Notes under the pieces: model-generated
Told to the model about the DNA's origin: nothing
The model's database searches: none
What the model saw: only the letters and a program-made list of their open reading frames with translations
Shown here: positions 1-8,198 of the stretch, one piece after another
How positions within the stretch are numbered: the first letter of the stretch is position 1
Layout: each line of letters begins with the position of its first letter
Position numbers and translations under genes: made by a program
Source: DATLGB01 sp038232275
GTDB taxonomy: Bacteria; Actinomycetota; Thermoleophilia; Solirubrobacterales; Solirubrobacteraceae
DNA: 64,000 nucleotides
Assembly: GCA_038232275.1 (NCBI GenBank)
Contig: JBBSIC010000008.1
Span: 17,274-81,273, forward strand
Direction: 5' to 3'

Positions 1-609
1 GGGGTGGGCGGGGGGCTGGTGCTCGGCGGCAAGCTCTACCGCGGCGCGACGGGCGCGGCGCCCGAGCTGGGCCACCAGATCGTCGGGCTCGATCTGGTCG
101 ACGGCGTGCCCGAGCCGGCGCAGAGCTTCCCGCAGCCGGGGTCGCTGGAGCGCTTCGCCTCCGGCCGCGAGCTCGACCGCCTGGCGACCCGCTTCGCGCA
201 GGAGCTCCCCGAGTCCGGCCTCGGGGAGCTTCTGCGCGAGCAGGGCCAGGTCACGGGCAAAGACGCCGTCGAGACCGCCCAGGCGGGCGACCCGGCGGGC
301 CGCCGCGCGATCCGCCTGCTCGGCGAGCGGCTCGGCATCGGCATCGCCAACGCGATCAACGTCTTCGACCCGCGCGAGGTGGTCATCGGCGGCGGCGTCT
401 CGGCGGCGGGCGAGCTGCTGCTCGGCCCGGCGCGCGAGACCGCCCGCCGCTTCACGCTCCCGGGCGTGGGGACCGAGACCACGATCCGTCTCGCCCGCCG
501 CGGCCCGGAGGCCGGCGTCGTGGGTGCGGGCCTGATCGCCGTGCAGGAGCTCACGGAGGAGCGGCACGGGCGCCCGGAGCCGCCGATCGAGCGCGCCGAC
601 GCGGGGTAG
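1..609 (+). CDS. ROK-family sugar kinase, C-terminal part (5' end outside window)
   Basis: The reading frame is open from base 1 and ends at 609; the window cuts off the N-terminal ATP-binding half, so this is a partial gene. ROK kinases phosphorylate glucose or related sugars in the cytoplasm using ATP. Visible family features are the GxGGG(L/I)VxGGKLYRGATGAAPELGH segment at the start, the helix GIGIANAINVFDP and the phosphate-site strand VVIGGG near residue 130. The zinc-binding CxCGxxGC signature that normally follows the ELGH motif is not present: the equivalent stretch reads FPQPGSLERFASG, with no cysteine. The C-terminus carries a short charged tail. Glucokinase is the likeliest role, but substrate cannot be read from this fragment. 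Confidence 0.85.
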   Translation, partial: GVGGGLVLGGKLYRGATGAAPELGHQIVGLDLVDGVPEPAQSFPQPGSLERFASGRELDRLATRFAQELPESGLGELLREQGQVTGKDAVETAQAGDPAGRRAIRLLGERLGIGIANAINVFDPREVVIGGGVSAAGELLLGPARETARRFTLPGVGTETTIRLARRGPEAGVVGAGLIAVQELTEERHGRPEPPIERADAG

Positions 610-655
610 CCGCGGGACGAACGGCCGGCTGGGTGGCTGTTCGAGGCCCGGCGGC

Positions 656-1312
656 TCAGGCGCCCGACCGGTGCCAGACCGTCTGCTGCGGGAAGGGTAT
701 CTCGATCCCGGCGGCGTCGAAGGCGTCCTTGATCCGGCGGCGCAGGGCGCGGGAGATGCGGTACTGCTCGGCGGGGGTGGTCTTGACGACCAGGCGGATC
801 GTGACCGCGCTCGGGCCGAGCGCCTGGACGCCCCAGACGTCGGGCTCCTCGAGGATGCCGTCGTCCTCGCGCCACTGCTCGGCGGCGGCGGTGCGGATCA
901 CGTCCTGCGCCTGGTCGAGGTCGGTGTCGTAGGCCACGTCGATGTCGAGCAGGGAGCGCGACCAGTGCTGGCTGGTGTTCCCCACGCGGCTGATCTCGCC
1001 GTTGGGGACGTGCCAGAGGGTGCCGTCGATCGAGCGGATCCGCGTCGTGCGCAGGCTGACGGCCTCGACGGTGCCCTTCGTCGTGCCGTCGAGGTCCACG
1101 ATGTCGCCGACGCCGAACTGGTCCTCGACCAGGATGAAGATCCCCGACAGAAAGTCCCTGACCAGCGCTTGGGAACCGAAGCCGAGCGCGACGCCGATGA
1201 CACCGGCGCCGGCGATCAGCGGGCCGAGCTCGATGCCGAGCTGCCCGAGCGCCATGAACCCGGCGATCAGGAAGACCACGAACGTCTGTGCGACCCCGGC
1301 GCCTGCGGCCAT
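656..1312 (-). CDS. short MscS-family mechanosensitive channel
   Basis: A 218-residue MscS-type protein, a membrane channel that opens under hypo-osmotic tension. It has one hydrophobic helix (about residues 8-27), then the glycine/alanine-rich pore helix (about 30-50, ending GVALGFGSQALVRDFLSG) and the beta domain with the FGVGDIV and VPNGEI motifs, followed by the cytoplasmic alpha/beta domain. The first one or two transmembrane helices of a full MscS are missing. The ATG at 1312 follows the stop of the upstream phosphatase gene by 24 nt, and the two genes are in the same frame, separated only by that TGA. No earlier start is available after the stop. It is probably cotranscribed with the 1337-4393 gene. 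It may be a minimal channel or an N-terminally truncated remnant. Confidence 0.75.
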   Translation of the reverse strand: MAAGAGVAQTFVVFLIAGFMALGQLGIELGPLIAGAGVIGVALGFGSQALVRDFLSGIFILVEDQFGVGDIVDLDGTTKGTVEAVSLRTTRIRSIDGTLWHVPNGEISRVGNTSQHWSRSLLDIDVAYDTDLDQAQDVIRTAAAEQWREDDGILEEPDVWGVQALGPSAVTIRLVVKTTPAEQYRISRALRRRIKDAFDAAGIEIPFPQQTVWHRSGA

Positions 1313-1336
1313 CCGGACACCGCTGCCCGGTGACGG

Positions 1337-4300
1337 TCAAGGCCCGGGCTCAGGCGTGACGCGGACGGCGACGAGCGCCACGTCGTCGGCCTGCGCGGTC
1401 TCCCCGACGCCGGCGACCGCACCGTCGAGCAGGACGCCCAGCTCGTCCGCGGCGCCCGTGGCGGCCACCGTGCGCAGCCGTTCCAGGACCGCGTCGGTGG
1501 GCTGGCCGCGGCGCTCGGTCAGCCCGTCGGTGTAGAGCAGGATCGTCGCCCCGTGATCGAGCTGCACGGTCGCCTCGGGGTAGCCCGGCTCGTCGAGGCA
1601 GCCGAGTGGGACGCCGCGCCCGGCCCGCAGGTACTCCGCGGAGCCGTCCGCGCGCGCCAGCAGCGGCCAGGGATGGCCGGCGCAGGCGTAGGCCAGCCGG
1701 CCCGAAGCCGGGTCGAGCTTGCCGACCACCGCGGTGGCCGCCATCGCGCCGTCGACCGTGTCCGCGAACGCGGAGAGGTGGGCGAGGATCGCGCCGGGCT
1801 CCTCCCCGACGAGGGCGAAGGCGCGCAGCGCGCTCCGCAGCTGGCCCATCGCGGCGGCCGCCTGTGCGCCGCGCCCCACCACGTCGCCCACGGCGATCAG
1901 CAGCGTCCCGTCCGGGAGCGCCAGGGCCTCGTAGAAGTCGCCGCCGGCCTCCAGACCCGCCGCGGGCAGGTAGCGCAGGTCGATCTCGACGCCCTCAACG
2001 TCGGGCAGCGCGGCGGGCAGCAGCGAGCGCTGCAGGGTGACGGACACGCGCCGCTCGGCCTCGAACAGGCGCGCCCGCTCGAGCGCCTGCGCCGCCTGGG
2101 CCGCCAGCCCCGCTCCGAGCGCGAGGTCGTCGGGGCGCAGGGCCCGCGCGCGCGTCGAGGACAGAAACAGCCCGCCGACCACGCGTCCCGCCGACAGCAG
2201 CGGGAAGGCGGCGGCGGAGCGCAGCCCGCGCTCGCGCAGGCCGTCGGCGAGGGTTGGATAGCCGGCCCGCAGCTCCTCGCCCGTCGCGAAACGCAGCGGA
2301 TGCCGCGCGCGGATGCAGTCGGCCACCGGACGGTGCTCGCCCAGCGGCACGCGCCGGTGCTCGGCCATCTCCTCGTCGCTGAAGCCCCGCCAGCCGATCG
2401 CCTCGAGCGCGGTGCCGTCCTCGCTGATCTGCCACATGGTGCCGTGCTGGGCGCCGACGGCGGGCACGACCTCCGCGAGCGTGGCGGTGGCGACGTCCGC
2501 CGCCGTGAGCGCGTCCGCCAGGGCGGCGGCGACGGAGTACTGGCGCTCGGTGCGGTCGCGCGCCATGCGCTCGCCCTCGTGCAGGCGGGCGTTGTCGACG
2601 GCCAGCGCCGCGCGGCGGGCGATCTCCTCGGCCAGCTCGACGTCCTCGTCGGCGAAGGCGCCGGCGCGGCGGCTGCCGAGAGCGAGCGTCCCGAGCAGGC
2701 GGGCGCGGACGCGCAGCGGCACGACGACGGCGGAGCGCAGGCCGAGGCGGCGCTGCACCTCCCGGTCGGCATCGGAGAGAGCATAGGCGGCGTACGAGGC
2801 CTCATCGGACTCGACCACGCGCGTGTGCAGGTCCTCGACGGCGCCGCCCGGGGGCGGGCAGCCGGCGATCAGCGCCTCGAGCTCCGGATCGACGTCGCGC
2901 ACCGCGACGCGCTCGAGGCCGCCCTCCGGCGCCTGCAGGCAGATGGTGCAGGTGTCGCACAGCACCGCCACGAGCAGGTCGGCGACACGGCCGAGCCGCT
3001 CCTCCACGCCCACGAGATCGTCCAGGATGGCGCCGAGCTCGGCGAGCACCGCGGAGCGGCCCTCGGCGTGCTTGCGCTGGGTGATGTCGACGACGATGGC
3101 GCCGACGTAGGCGACCTCCCCGGCCGCGTCGTTGATCGGGTACCACGAGACGAGGAAGGTGCGCTCGCGGTCGGGGTCGCCTTCGACGCGGCCGCAGACC
3201 TCCATGTCGACGATCGGCTCGCCCGTCGCGACCACCTGGCGCAGCGGCTCGGCGTGCCCCTCGTCTCCGATGCCGGGAGCGACCTCCGGAAAGGACCGGC
3301 CGACGTGGTCGGCGGCCGGGAGCCCGTTGATCTCGGCGAGCGCTGCGTTGACCCGCACGAAGCGCAGCTCGCGGTCGAAGAGCCCGAACCCCTCGGGGGC
3401 GGTGGTGATGATCGAGTCCAGGACCGCGCCGGCGTCCTCCGCGCGATGGCGGGCGTCCTGCTCGGCCTGCGAGTGCTCGGCGCGCAGGAGGGCCGACGCG
3501 CACGCACGGGCGAGCACGTCGAGCACGACGCGGTCGCTGTGGCCGACCGGCCCCGCGTCGGACATCCGCAGGGCGATCGAGCCCAGCGTGCGGCCCTCGG
3601 CCTGCAGCGGCAGCGCGACGAGCTGGCCGGACCCGGCGAGCTTGCTCCAGCTTCCAAGCCCGGGGTAGCGGGCGTCGAGCTCGACGGCGTCGAGGACGAT
3701 CGCCTCGCCGGTGCGCGCGGCCTCGGCGGCGGGGACGGGCTGGTCGAGCGGGATCGTGCAGTACTCCTCGATCGCCTCCTCGGGATAGCCGTCGTAGCCG
3801 GAGAGCTCGAGCTCGTCGCCGCTGCGCAGGAAGACCGCGACGGCGGCGGCGCCGACCGCGGCGCGACCGCGGGCGGCCACGACCGCGGCGACCTCGCGCG
3901 CGCTGAGGATGCCCGACAGCGCGTCGGTCAGCTCCTGCAGCCGGTGCAGCCGCGCCTCGGCGACCATCTGCCCGCTGATGTCGACCAGCACGCCGGAGAG
4001 GCGCAGGCCGCCCGGCGTCATGTCGGCCTGGATGATGTTGCGCACCCACAGCGAGCGTCCGTCGGCGGTCCGGCAGCGGTACGCGACGTCCGCGCCGCCG
4101 GCCTCGGCGAGGATCGCGCCGGTCTCGGCGAACACGCGCTCGCGGTCCTCGGGATGGATCATCTCGAACCAGAAGCGCGGGTCGGCGAGCCAGCGCTCCG
4201 GCGGGTAGCCCAGCATCGCCTCGGTCCCCTCGCTGACGAAGCTGAAGACCGCCTCGGCCCCGCGCTCGCCCGGCGTGGCCTCCCACACCACGGCGCCGAG

Positions 4301-4393
4301 GCGGTCGACGAGCGAGCGGAACCGCGGCTCGGCGGTGGGGGTGCTCAAGCCAGCCGGGCCCGTTGGAGGCGGAGCGCGATCGTGGCCGTCCAC
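1337..4393 (-). CDS. PAS/GAF sensor with SpoIIE-type PP2C phosphatase
   Basis: A 1018-residue cytoplasmic signalling protein. Approximate order: PAS (35-145), GAF (155-310), PAS (325-440), GAF (450-610), GAF (625-775), SpoIIE/RsbU PP2C phosphatase (790-1010). The phosphatase shows EAGGDFYEAL, the metal-site strand VGDVVGRGA, GHPWPLL, LLYTDGLTE and ADDVALV. Proteins of this architecture dephosphorylate anti-sigma-factor antagonists in partner-switching stress responses; no anti-sigma or antagonist gene lies nearby. The ATG at 4393 would overlap the upstream phosphoesterase by 49 nt. A TTG at 4348 overlaps its stop as TTGA, giving 1003 residues and starting close to the first PAS domain, and is a credible alternative start. 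The downstream gene is the short MscS channel. Confidence 0.9.
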   Translation of the reverse strand: MDGHDRAPPPTGPAGLSTPTAEPRFRSLVDRLGAVVWEATPGERGAEAVFSFVSEGTEAMLGYPPERWLADPRFWFEMIHPEDRERVFAETGAILAEAGGADVAYRCRTADGRSLWVRNIIQADMTPGGLRLSGVLVDISGQMVAEARLHRLQELTDALSGILSAREVAAVVAARGRAAVGAAAVAVFLRSGDELELSGYDGYPEEAIEEYCTIPLDQPVPAAEAARTGEAIVLDAVELDARYPGLGSWSKLAGSGQLVALPLQAEGRTLGSIALRMSDAGPVGHSDRVVLDVLARACASALLRAEHSQAEQDARHRAEDAGAVLDSIITTAPEGFGLFDRELRFVRVNAALAEINGLPAADHVGRSFPEVAPGIGDEGHAEPLRQVVATGEPIVDMEVCGRVEGDPDRERTFLVSWYPINDAAGEVAYVGAIVVDITQRKHAEGRSAVLAELGAILDDLVGVEERLGRVADLLVAVLCDTCTICLQAPEGGLERVAVRDVDPELEALIAGCPPPGGAVEDLHTRVVESDEASYAAYALSDADREVQRRLGLRSAVVVPLRVRARLLGTLALGSRRAGAFADEDVELAEEIARRAALAVDNARLHEGERMARDRTERQYSVAAALADALTAADVATATLAEVVPAVGAQHGTMWQISEDGTALEAIGWRGFSDEEMAEHRRVPLGEHRPVADCIRARHPLRFATGEELRAGYPTLADGLRERGLRSAAAFPLLSAGRVVGGLFLSSTRARALRPDDLALGAGLAAQAAQALERARLFEAERRVSVTLQRSLLPAALPDVEGVEIDLRYLPAAGLEAGGDFYEALALPDGTLLIAVGDVVGRGAQAAAAMGQLRSALRAFALVGEEPGAILAHLSAFADTVDGAMAATAVVGKLDPASGRLAYACAGHPWPLLARADGSAEYLRAGRGVPLGCLDEPGYPEATVQLDHGATILLYTDGLTERRGQPTDAVLERLRTVAATGAADELGVLLDGAVAGVGETAQADDVALVAVRVTPEPGP

Positions 4394-5028
4394 GCCCCGT
4401 CGAAGGTCTCGCGCAGCCGGGCGGCGCTGGCCAGGTGGTCGTAACAGACGCGGCGGTGCTCGATCCGCCCGTCGTCGCGCAGCAGCGCGTAGGCGGCGCG
4501 GTGGTCGCCGTCGAACGGCATGCCGACGCTGCCGGGGTTGACCAGCTCGGTGGGGCCGTGGCGGCGCGCGAAGGGCAGGTGGGTGTGCCCGAACAGCAGC
4601 CGCGGGGGAGACTGGCCGGCGAGCAGCTCGTCCTCGTCGTCACCCGGCTCGGGTCCGAAGGAGCGAACGTCGGACAGCGGCGAGCCGTGGACCACGAGCG
4701 TGTCGCCGATCCGGGTCCGCTCGGGCAGGGCCGCCAGCTCGGCGGTGCACGCCTCGCCCAGCGCGTCGCGGCACGCGGCGATCGCGCCCTGCACGTCGTC
4801 GTCGTCGGGCGCCGCCTCCGCATCGGCCGTCCAGCGCTCGCCGTTGCCCCGGATCCAGGTGGCGTCCGCCAGGTCGCGAAGCCGCGCGACCGTCTCGGCG
4901 GGCCAGCCGCCGAAGAGGGCGTAGTCCCCGCCAAGCAGATGGCGGCCGGCGCCCTGCGCGCGGGCGTCGGCCAGCACCGCCTCGAGGGCGGGAAGGTTGC
5001 CATGGACGTCATAGAGGCAGGCGATCAC
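4345..5028 (-). CDS. metallophosphoesterase (calcineurin-like, YfcE/MJ0936 type)
   Basis: A 227-residue cytoplasmic phosphoesterase. Metal-binding motifs are DVHGN near the N-terminus, GGDYALFGGW, GNGE (the usual GNHD with Glu in place of His-Asp), VHGSP, and GHTHLPF plus NPGSVG near the C-terminus. The frame is open further upstream to 5151, but that part overlaps the divergent gene at 5078 and reads as non-coding; the GTG at 5028 places the DVHGN motif at the usual distance from the N-terminus. It is paralogous to the gene at 54412-55143. Substrate is unknown; relatives hydrolyse phosphodiesters or phosphomonoesters. Its stop overlaps a possible TTG start of the downstream phosphatase. Confidence 0.85.
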   Translation of the reverse strand: MIACLYDVHGNLPALEAVLADARAQGAGRHLLGGDYALFGGWPAETVARLRDLADATWIRGNGERWTADAEAAPDDDDVQGAIAACRDALGEACTAELAALPERTRIGDTLVVHGSPLSDVRSFGPEPGDDEDELLAGQSPPRLLFGHTHLPFARRHGPTELVNPGSVGMPFDGDHRAAYALLRDDGRIEHRRVCYDHLASAARLRETFDGAWTATIALRLQRARLA

Positions 5029-5067
5029 GACGTCCTGATCTTCGCACGCCGGCCGTCCGTGGGGCCA

Positions 5068-5073
5068 TATCAT
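5068..5073 (+). promoter_or_regulatory. candidate -10 box TATCAT for the acyltransferase gene
   Basis: TATCAT lies 4 nt before GTG 5078 and 7 nt before the adjacent GTG 5081, with no Shine-Dalgarno sequence between. The spacing to 5081 matches other start-proximal TANNNT boxes in this window, so a leaderless transcript starting at GTG 5081 is likely. No clear -35 was identified. Confidence 0.35.
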
Positions 5074-5077
5074 CCCG

Positions 5078-6082
5078 GTGGTGGGCGAACCCGGTCTCGT
5101 CGAGGTCGACCCAGGCCAGTGGGACGACCTCCTCGAAGGGCTCGGGATCACCGACCTGTACTACTCGCGCGGGTTCGTGGCGGCGTCGGCCCTGCTCGGT
5201 GACGCCGCACCCGTGCTGCTGCACCTCGCTGCCCCGGGCGGTGACGTGGTCCTTCCGTGCCTGGTGCGCAGCGATCCGTGCGACGTGGTGACGCCCTACG
5301 GCTACGGCGGCCCGCTCGGCGCCGGGCCGTCCGCGCCGCTGGATGCCTTCGCCGCGGCCTACGAGGCGTGGTGCACGCGTCGCGGCGCGATCACGAGCTT
5401 CTTCGTGTACCACCCGCTGCTCGCCAACCAGCCACGGGTCGCCCCGCCAGGGTTCCACACGGTCGCGCTGGCGGGCACGGTGGCGTGGCCGCTGGCCCAG
5501 CCGGACCTGCTGGCCTCCATGCACGCACACCACCGCCGCATGGTTCGCCGGGCGCGGGCGCGCGGCCTCGTGACCCGGGTCCAAACCGCCCCCACCCACC
5601 TGCGCGGATTCGTCGACGTGTACGAGGCGACCATGCGCCGCGCGAACGCCTCGCCGTTCTATTCGTTCCCGCAGCCGTACTGGGATGCGCTGCTGGCAGA
5701 CGTCCCGCTCGTGACGGTCGACGTGCTCGACCCCGACGGGGAGCTGGTCGCCGGTGTCCTCGGCGCCGGCCGCCCGCCCTGGCTGCACTACCACCTGGGC
5801 GGTGTCGCCGAAGCGGGGCGGGGCGCGGGCGCGAGCCACCTCGCGCTCCACGCCCTCGCATGCAGCGGTCGCGAGCAGGGCTTTGAGACGCTGCATCTCG
5901 GCGGCGGCGTGGGCGGCCGGTCGGACTCGCTGCTGCAGTTCAAGCAGCGCTTCGCGCCGGGCGAGCTGCTCCCGTCCGTGACCGCCAGGGCGGTGCACGA
6001 CCATGCGACCTACGCCCGGCTGACGGGCTCGGACCGGACGGACTGGCACGGCTTCTTCCCGGCCTACAGGGCGGCCTACTGA
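5078..6082 (+). CDS. FemAB/GNAT-like acyltransferase
   Basis: A 334-residue protein resembling FemAB-type (tandem GNAT fold) acyltransferases found in polysaccharide and cell-envelope loci. The N-terminal half (DLYYSRGFVAAS, VVTPYGYGGPLG) and C-terminal half (YHLGGVAEAG, GASHLALHALACSGREQGFETLHLGGG, LLQFKQRF) look like the two subdomains; the latter corresponds to the acyl-donor-binding core. Start is GTG 5078 or 5081, supported by a -10-like TATCAT just upstream. It overlaps the convergent sulfotransferase by 7 nt. Context (glycosyltransferase, sulfotransferase, exporter) suggests modification of a surface glycan or glycolipid; this is inference, and the acyl donor is unknown. Confidence 0.7.
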   Translation: MVGEPGLVEVDPGQWDDLLEGLGITDLYYSRGFVAASALLGDAAPVLLHLAAPGGDVVLPCLVRSDPCDVVTPYGYGGPLGAGPSAPLDAFAAAYEAWCTRRGAITSFFVYHPLLANQPRVAPPGFHTVALAGTVAWPLAQPDLLASMHAHHRRMVRRARARGLVTRVQTAPTHLRGFVDVYEATMRRANASPFYSFPQPYWDALLADVPLVTVDVLDPDGELVAGVLGAGRPPWLHYHLGGVAEAGRGAGASHLALHALACSGREQGFETLHLGGGVGGRSDSLLQFKQRFAPGELLPSVTARAVHDHATYARLTGSDRTDWHGFFPAYRAAY

Positions 6083-7050
6083 GGCTTGCCGGCGTCGCGC
6101 ACGCGGCGCTTGAGCGCCAGTCGCAGCTCGCGGCCTCGCTCCTGGAAGACGCGCAGCCTGACGAAGTTGACGTTGCGCATGAGCTCGTTGTGGCGGTGAT
6201 ACAGGGCGGCGCGCCGGGCGGTCACGGCCCCCGTCGGCCGCGTCGGGAGCGGATAGCCGAGCGCGGCGAGCTCGGGGCCGGCGAGCGAGGCGAAGGTGGC
6301 CTGTTCGCGCGCGGACATCCCCGTGCGCCAGCGTCCGACCGCGTCGGTCGTGATGCCGTCGAAGCGGGTGGGAAACCACGACACCTGGTCGGGGACGATC
6401 TTGCGGTGGTCGGTCTGGTCGAGGGCCAGCATCGACGGGTCGTAGCGCAGGTCGAGAAAGTCGCAGAGGGCGCGCACGTGGGTGGCCGGATCGGCGGCGA
6501 GATCCTCGTAGCGGACCGTCATGACCTGGCCGGGGTGCCGGCGCTCGGCGGCGCGGCCCGCCCGGATCCCCCGCGCCCACCACTGGGCGGCCGCCCAGGC
6601 GTTGTTCGGCCCGAAGGGCATGCCGCGCACCGACAGGGCGACGTCGCGGCCGTCGCGCACGAGCACCACGAACCGCGCAGCCGGCCAGATCGCGAGCAGC
6701 ACGTCGACGTGATGGACGTAGTGCGGGGTCTTGTCGGCCCAGCGGGCCTTTCGGTGCTTGCGCGCGTAGGCCACGAACGGCGCCTCGAGGGCATTGCGGC
6801 GCGCCTGCTCGGGTGCGAGGCCCTCCGGCAGGCGCGGCGCAGGCCCGGGGAGGCCCCACAGCCGGACCTTCGGATGCCTCCAGACCCGGTCGAGCAGGTC
6901 CTGTCCGGCGGCATGACCCATGATCTCCACGTCGGTCAGGAACATCGACTCGGGCGGGATGGCCACGTCGGATCCCCGGTCGAGGATCAGGCGGAGCATG
7001 GTCGTCCCCGACCGGTCGTTGCCGACGATGAAGAAGCCGGGTGCGGTCAT
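6076..7050 (-). CDS. sulfotransferase (PAPS-dependent)
   Basis: A 324-residue sulfotransferase-family protein that should transfer sulfate from PAPS to a hydroxyl acceptor. The 5'-phosphosulfate-binding loop is FIVGNDRSGTTMLRLIL at residues 5-22, and the 3'-phosphate-binding motif is VLVRDGRDVALSV near residue 125. A WxxxGI and a C-terminal basic region follow. ATG 7050 overlaps the glycosyltransferase stop as ATGA, so the two are translationally coupled. It is soluble, with no signal peptide. The neighbours point to sulfation of a sugar or lipid-linked glycan, but the acceptor cannot be deduced. Confidence 0.88.
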   Translation of the reverse strand: MTAPGFFIVGNDRSGTTMLRLILDRGSDVAIPPESMFLTDVEIMGHAAGQDLLDRVWRHPKVRLWGLPGPAPRLPEGLAPEQARRNALEAPFVAYARKHRKARWADKTPHYVHHVDVLLAIWPAARFVVLVRDGRDVALSVRGMPFGPNNAWAAAQWWARGIRAGRAAERRHPGQVMTVRYEDLAADPATHVRALCDFLDLRYDPSMLALDQTDHRKIVPDQVSWFPTRFDGITTDAVGRWRTGMSAREQATFASLAGPELAALGYPLPTRPTGAVTARRAALYHRHNELMRNVNFVRLRVFQERGRELRLALKRRVRDAGKPQ

Positions 7051-8198
7051 CGCGTCCCCTGAGCGGGCTCCCAGCCCTCGGGGGTTCCGTGGCGGCGGTG
7101 GTCGTACAGGCCTGCCGCGATCGACGCGGTGGTGAGGACGTAGTAGCGCGCGACGAGCAGTGGCCGCAGCGGCACGCGGTCGCCGGCAGCCGCGCCAGCG
7201 AGGATCGCCAACTGGGCGGCGAGCGCGGCGCGGTGCAGCCTGCGGCCGGGCCGGCGGGCGAGGGCGAGCGAGGTCAGCAACGCCAGGATGTGCAGAAACG
7301 GCGAGGCGTAGCGCAGCATGCGGTGCGAGCCGATCATCGCCGCGTACCGGAGCGGGTAGCCGCGCGGATCGGCGAGTCGGCTGATCTGCAGGATGCGCCA
7401 GACGCGGCTCATCATCCGCCGCTTGCGCCGCCATTCGCCCTCGATCGACGGGACCATCCGCTCCGTCGCGCAGGCATCCGGGGCGTAGACCGCGCGGCGG
7501 CCGCGCTTGACCAGCTCGGCCGGGAGCGCGAGGTCGTGGCCCATCGGCGGGTCGAACGCGATGTAGTCCTCGCGGCGCACGGCGTAGATGGCGCCGTTGC
7601 CGGCCGTGACGGAGCTCAGAGCCGACTCGTGCGCGCGCATCCACAGCTCGTAGCGCCAGTACAGGCCCTCCTGGTTGGTGCCGGCGTCGTTGACGAACCG
7701 CGCCTGCCCGCAGGCGTACGCCACGTCCGGGTCCTCGAACGCCGCAGCGAGCAGGCGGAGGGCCTTGGCGTCCCACATCGCGTTGGCGTCCGAGAAGGCG
7801 AGCAGCTCGCCGCGCGCTGCGCGCACGCCGGCGTCCTGGGCGCGCATCTTGCCGCCGCGCGGTAGCTCGAGGACGACGTCCGCCCCGGCGGCGCGGGCCC
7901 CCTGGGCGGTGTCGTCGGCCGAGCCGTCCACCGCGACGATGATCTCCAGCCGCTCGCGCGGCCAGTCGAGCGCCAGCGCGTTGGCGACCTTCTCCGCGAT
8001 CACGTCCTGCTCGCGATACGCCGCGACGATCAGCGAGACCGACGGCTCGGCGCCTGGTTCGACGCACCTGCCCTGAACGGGGTCGCGGCCGCGGGCGAGG
8101 AGCGCGAGCACCACTCCGTATCCCACTTGCGTCCAGGCCAGCAGCGCCGTCGAGAGCCAGAACAGCCCGCGCAGGCAGGCCTGGACGCCCTCGCTCAA
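7047..8198 (-). CDS. family 2 glycosyltransferase, membrane-anchored
   Basis: A 383-residue processive-type GT2. An N-terminal hydrophobic helix (residues 8-28) precedes the GT-A domain with SLIVAAYREQDVI, the nucleotide-sugar motif VDGSADDT, the metal-site region FSDANAMWD, and a QEGLYWRYELWMR block similar to the acceptor-site motif. C-terminal hydrophobic helices follow. The upstream frame is a shadow of the permease. A TTG at 8198 overlaps the permease stop as TTGA and places the first helix at the N-terminus; no ATG or GTG fits. Its stop overlaps the sulfotransferase start as ATGA. It likely builds an exported glycan or glycolipid. Confidence 0.85.
   Translation of the reverse strand: MSEGVQACLRGLFWLSTALLAWTQVGYGVVLALLARGRDPVQGRCVEPGAEPSVSLIVAAYREQDVIAEKVANALALDWPRERLEIIVAVDGSADDTAQGARAAGADVVLELPRGGKMRAQDAGVRAARGELLAFSDANAMWDAKALRLLAAAFEDPDVAYACGQARFVNDAGTNQEGLYWRYELWMRAHESALSSVTAGNGAIYAVRREDYIAFDPPMGHDLALPAELVKRGRRAVYAPDACATERMVPSIEGEWRRKRRMMSRVWRILQISRLADPRGYPLRYAAMIGSHRMLRYASPFLHILALLTSLALARRPGRRLHRAALAAQLAILAGAAAGDRVPLRPLLVARYYVLTTASIAAGLYDHRRHGTPEGWEPAQGTR

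Noticed and set aside
1553..4444. Long plus-strand frames opposite the large phosphatase gene, and similar long antisense frames at 10751-13729 and 28976-32815
   Set aside because: These follow from GC-rich codon bias opposite real genes; they lack motifs and start signals.
5029..5151. Extended N-terminus of the metallophosphoesterase
   Set aside because: It would overlap the divergent acyltransferase gene and is not homologous to the family.
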